Assembly (NCBI GenBank): GCA_025267735.1
Contig: CM046308.1
Span: forward strand, 37,313,267 to 37,377,266
Origin: Mactra quadrangularis
Lineage: Eukaryota > Mollusca > Bivalvia > Venerida > Mactridae
Direction: 5' to 3'
Length of the DNA: 64,000 nt
A program made the position numbers and the translations under genes. Positions 52,601-58,600 of this stretch are shown here, piece by piece. The notes under the pieces are model-generated. The model saw nothing but the letters and a program-made list of their open reading frames with translations, had not been told where the DNA came from and did not search any database. How positions within the stretch are numbered: position 1 is the first letter of the stretch; every line of letters begins with the position of its first letter.

Positions 52601-55600
52601 AACAATATGAATTAAGATGGACATTAGTTGTAACGAAGTTGATGTTTCTTCAATAACAACAAAGATAGTTTGCTATACTAGAGTAGTTCTTAGTTCAGTT
52701 GCAAAATGTATAAATGATGCTAATTTTATAATTTTTGTACAACTTGTAGTATTTAATAAAATGCGGAATTTTGTCAAGTTAGGTCAAGTATAGAAATATT
52801 TATTGTTATTATACCTCACTGGAATTTCCCTATGCTAAAGCCCTATACCGGAGCGGGTGATATTTTGTTCGATCACATGGTAACATTACCCGCTATCTAA
52901 GGAAGACCACTTATTAACGATTAGTAGCCGTAAATAGCCGCGACCGTGGCGTAATGGTTAGCATGTCTGACTTCGAATCTGGAGATCGCGGGTTGGAATC
53001 CCGATCGCGGCAGGGTATATTATTTATATAATTCAGTTTTTTTATTGTACAGATTGTTTTCTTTACTGTGTTGTTATTTTTTGTTCAATAAATATTTACA
53101 TCTAACATTTTTGTTCGGTATAATAAAACAAATAACACATGGCAGTGAGGGTGACAGTACAGATTATCAACCCTTGAAAAATAATATTAACCTCGGCTAG
53201 CGCCTCGGTTGATATTACTTTCCTCGGGTTGATAATCTGTACTGTCACCCTCTCTGCCATGTGTTATTTATATAATATATTTTTTTCTAAGTTCATTGTA
53301 AATTGGGCATATTAAAAATGATATTCAGATTCAATTTGATTATTATTACACACTTTTCACAAACGAAGAATTTTACTAATATTACGACACCTCCCTTCCT
53401 CTATTGCCAGATTATGGAGTGCGTAGGCAGGCTTCATAGACATTCAATCTTCAACAGCTACATGTAGGTTGACATATTGACCGGTCAATAGGGTATTGAC
53501 TGGACCGGCGGTCGATTCAGGTTTGAACTATCCAATACTGGTCGATTGTGACTAATACTGGTCGATTGAAATAGCCAGTTTACATAATTACAATCTCCGT
53601 AAACTGATATCCTGTAGAGCGTCGTCGTACAGGATCTCTACTTTCTCCGTGGAAGGTCACGTCGAGATGAACTTTGTTCAATGCGTATCTTTCATCTAGA
53701 CGAAAACACTATTAATCACATTTTGATTTCGTAATTTCTATTTTTAGACCAAATTTTGCATGCTCATTTAACAGCGGTATTATTCACAGTCTGCGATTGG
53801 GACGTATCATAACAAATTCGTCATGAATATTATGATGAGAAAAGGTCGCCTGAACGTGACCTTCGTTTGAAAAAGGCCAGATCTAAATTAGCGAGTATGC
53901 GAGCGGAAAATTTTAGATCGGGTTTTAAACAGATTGACATAATTATGATATGGTTATTTAACTACCTGTCAATATCATGTTACAATTTACTTTGTATATT
54001 ACTTATAACTACGAATAATACAACGTCGGTTATCCCACGATACATTTACTCGGCTATGATGCGTTATTATACCATGGGTCATTTCGTAAGGAAAAAATCT
54101 AGTAATCAAGAATAATTAATGAGGAAGTTTCATTGGTTACGCAAGGAAACCACTTCGGAAAACTAGCCAATGAAATTACGTTTCATATCCAAGGTTTGGT
54201 TAACCATTCAAAATGGCGGCTTCAATGGGTGATTTTTTCAGAGCGGGTAAAAAAATCCCAGTATGACGTCATAGTTATAAAAAAGTATTTACATGTGATT
54301 CATCGGAAGAAAATTGGTCTCCACTGCCTCATACATTTTCATGTAAACGAGATTTTGCCAGTCAAATTGCCCATGGTACTTATGGCGTGTAACGAAAAAA
54401 GTACTGTGCTTGACGAAAATGCAAATAATATTTCTACTAAGACTATTTTAATTACTTTAAATTGGTACGATAATTAATTTTTAAACTTAAAAAGAATCAT
54501 GTATATTAAAATCGAAAATACAGTATTGACATCCCAATTGACCAGAATTGATCTCTTTGAAGATTAATGACCGAGACTGTTAAAACCGATTTAAACAGCT
54601 GGTTAAAACCGCACAGGTCAATACTTTGCCAACAATGTTAGCAACAACTGATAAGGCAAACGAAACATTTTCTTTCTTAGTTTTTGAAACGATAAATATT
54701 TTGACGCTTCAATGGTAAAAATAAGTTTAAAACATTCTTTTCACGCTAAATAAGTTTCAACAATGATAAAATTATCGTTAAAGCGTAACACATTATACCG
54801 ACATATGTTATCGCCCTTCGATTCGTAATCAAGCGCATGTTGTCTAGCAATGCCATTCCCACCAGGTGGCGCTGTTGGCCGATGCCTAACCGCATTCTAT
54901 CCATTTAGAGACGCCGCCTTCCATGCTGATGTCGATTCGAAGATTTGAGGAAACCGTTTAAAGATCATAAACATGTATTAATATATTGAGAACATAACTC
55001 TATGTATAACTAATTTGCAATAAGGTTGTGTTAAAACATACAATCTGATGCACTAAACGTTGGCATAGTTTTGCTGCGATCAAAGTGTATGACTAAAGCA
55101 CGAAATGGAACAAAATGTAACAAAATGATCTAATCATATTTCCATTTCACTTAACTTATATATGGAAATGTGATGGTCCGTATCTACAAAATAACGAATA
55201 AGTTCAGATAATCGTTCCTCCAGTTTTTAAGTGCATTTATCCTTTTATCCAGATGAATTACATCAAAGAGGAAATAAAATTGTGATACTTTACGAAACTT
55301 CGAAGTACCCCGATTTCCTAATGTAGGAACATATATATTTTCAACATTTATGTCCAACCGATTATGGAAATGTGTAAATGACAATACTGGCGTCTGCTTG
55401 CATGGCTTTCAAACTTCTTTAACGATACAAAGTCGGGTTTGTCGTGTCTGTGTTAAAAGCGGAAATGGGAAGATTTCCAAAAGCTATAAATTAACAGAAA
55501 AATAGCAATTAGAAATCTTATAACTGCAGGTGACGCACCGCCTTGCTAAGATCTATGGCACTTCCTTTTCCATGTAATAACATTAGATCTATGTCTTGTT

Positions 55601-58600
55601 GTGTTTTCGTTGTGCATATCAACACAATAGTGATTTCCATCTAAACCGACCGCATGGACTTTATGCACAAAAAGCACGTGCACATGTCCCCATTTTCAAC
55701 ACATGCCAGCAAAACCGGTTTTGCATGGATATGAAGCATGAAAACCATGCAAGCAGACAGTATGGTTCTATACACATGTCCATTAATGATCGGAGATAAA
55801 TGGTGAAAAATGTTAATTTTCTACAATATTGAAATCGAGGTTCTTAGAAGATTTGTATATACTTCAATTATGTAGACATGACATACCTAAGCCTATGGAA
55901 TCGTAAACATTTCCAAGAGCGTCGTCTGGCAAAACAGTAAACGAACTTCCGGAACCGTCTTCACTTAGAACACGGACGCCTATTTTATCATGCAATGCTT
56001 CAATTCTGATGCCTCGTCTTTCAACAATCCAATGTGTGAAGTTGGCGCCGTTTTCAAAGTACGCTTTAGGTATCCGTATTTCAGCCTATAAATAAACATA
56101 CACAAGTCAAAAGTTCTAAGCCGCTACTATAGTGCGTACAAAAAAATACAAACGTGTTTTGGTAAACATAAGAAATGAGACAATCCATTTCTGGGATAGG
56201 CAGTAATGAAAATAAAATGTGTGTAATTCATTGTAACAAAATTAGCATGATGGATACCACCATTTGTTGGTAAATCGTGCTTGTGTTGGTAAAAATTATT
56301 TTCCATTACACTAACAACTAAGACAATCGTAAAACAGATCACATGTTTATGTAATTGTCATTCTGAGCGTCCCTCGTAGTGGATCAGTTTATTCTATTGT
56401 TATTATAAACAGTGTTTTGTTTTCTTTGTACGCACTACAGGTCGTCCACATAAACATGGCGTATATAAACATTGACGGTTTCATTACACACCAATATTTA
56501 GGGAGGATCTACATTTTTATTTTCACAAATGTATAGTTTACTTAGTTTACACTGATAATATAAACATATCATCATATAAAATTTATAATGGGCATATTAA
56601 AATACTATTTAGAATAAAAGTTAGATATCAAAGTGGTATGTTAATATCTTTAAATAGCTGTTCATGTATGAGCTTATTCACCTATTTAGTGGGCAAATCC
56701 ATCGTTTAAAGTACAAAAACACGCATGACCTAGAATACGACCTGTATAGGTATAGTAAGACAATATTTACCTGAGCTTGAACTGCCTAATTATAATAATT
56801 ACACACTTCACTTACAGTAAATCGTGAGTTTCCGTATACGTGGTACATTTATACACGTGTTTTTAACTACCTATGTTATAAATATAAATCAAATTTGTAA
56901 ACATGACATGTAATTGTGGTTTTAATTTTAAAAACATTAGTTTTTTGGGAAACACTTATGTCTACAATAATGTGGCACAGTTTCAAAGTATTTATTCTTA
57001 TATGAAAACAAAATTAATTGTTCAGAACGTGTATTTTGCCGAAAGTTTCAGAAAAAGCGCGATTAACAAACGACGACAAAAATAGACTGTAAATACTGAG
57101 TTTAATATATTCTTTCATTGAGGTCAAGCTCAGGTTAATTTTGTCGGACTATACATGGCGACATTTCATCGTTAAATGATAAGAGAATGGTTTGTTTTCT
57201 ATTATTAAATACATGTATACAAGTCAATGATATTCTCGCGTTTATTTCAACATCTTCATGTCATATTAAACAACGTTAAAAAAATAATGTAAATGTAACA
57301 AGCCCAAAAATTGGAAAAGCACAGTTTCAACTCAATACGGAAAGCGACCACCAGCACCTGCAATGACGACCTGACAGCGACGGCTCATGGACCTGACACA
57401 GTTTAACAGGTACTGTTGTTGATCAGTGTCCCCTTACAGGGGCAAACAGACGTGAAAACTCCTGCTATTGACTTCTGGTGGCTAACGTCAAACCCCTTAT
57501 AAGGTTAGCTGCCAGCACGTGCAATATGGCATGGGCATTATATTGTATTATTACCAAATGCTCTATATAAATGTCAATTTGCTATTTTTAACTGTTTTTC
57601 AACTATTCCGACTGAAACCGGATTAAACCTGTTATGTTTTACTGCGCAACGCCACTGCGCATGAAACAGTTTTGACTGTTGCCCTCGCGTGCGAACTGTT
57701 GCCCTCACGTGCGAACTGTTTCATAGAGTGCAGTGCCAAGGGAAGAAACTGCATTAAAAAAACACTAAGCGTCCAATGAGCAAGATCATTACAAGCGTCT
57801 TTAGAGTTACCAAACGAAAAGTAGAAAAAAGTAAATTCTGTTGAAAATATCTACGATATGTCGCGGTTTGAAGACATTGAAGAGAGGGATCTCGAACTTT
57901 TGCTGAGAATCGGGACTCGCTAAGCACACGTAATGTCATCCGCTTCTGAAACTATCTTTATTGCCATGTTATATCTGTACTTGCATTAGGTAATAAAACA
58001 CTTATTGCATGGGTGTTTGGGGAACAGTCAAAACTATTATCCCTCGGTATCAGGGACAACATTAAGAACTGTTGTCCTCGGCCTAACGGCCTCGGGCAAC
58101 AGTTCTTAAGTTGTCCCTGATACCTCGGGAAAATAGTTTTGACTGTTCCCCAAACACCCATGAAATAAGTGTATACTTAGCATATACCGCGGTGTCCTTG
58201 AAAATGCGGAATTAACAAAGACTGAATGATTTCATCATGGTATCGTCGTGCGTTTAAATTTCTATCGATCTGAACAAGTGTTGTCCGTATGTGCTTTGAG
58301 ATTCGAGCCCAAACCATAATCGAACCACCGCGGTACTACATGTAGTCGACTTCAACCAAAACGGCATTTTGGCATTTCTCTCCCCGCACCGGCGATACAC
58401 ATGTGAGCGTGCATCGTTCCAAAATTTCATATATGTAAATTAAACGGTGTTCAAGTTATTCAAGTTTTTTATTGCATGAATAATTTATGAAGGATCCATG
58501 GGGTCCACCAATAATCTTGGGGTTTTCTAAGAACGCGAGGTCAAGCAAAGGTAGCACGTAACGTTGTTATGCAAAATAGTTCTTGTCGTAAACACAAACG

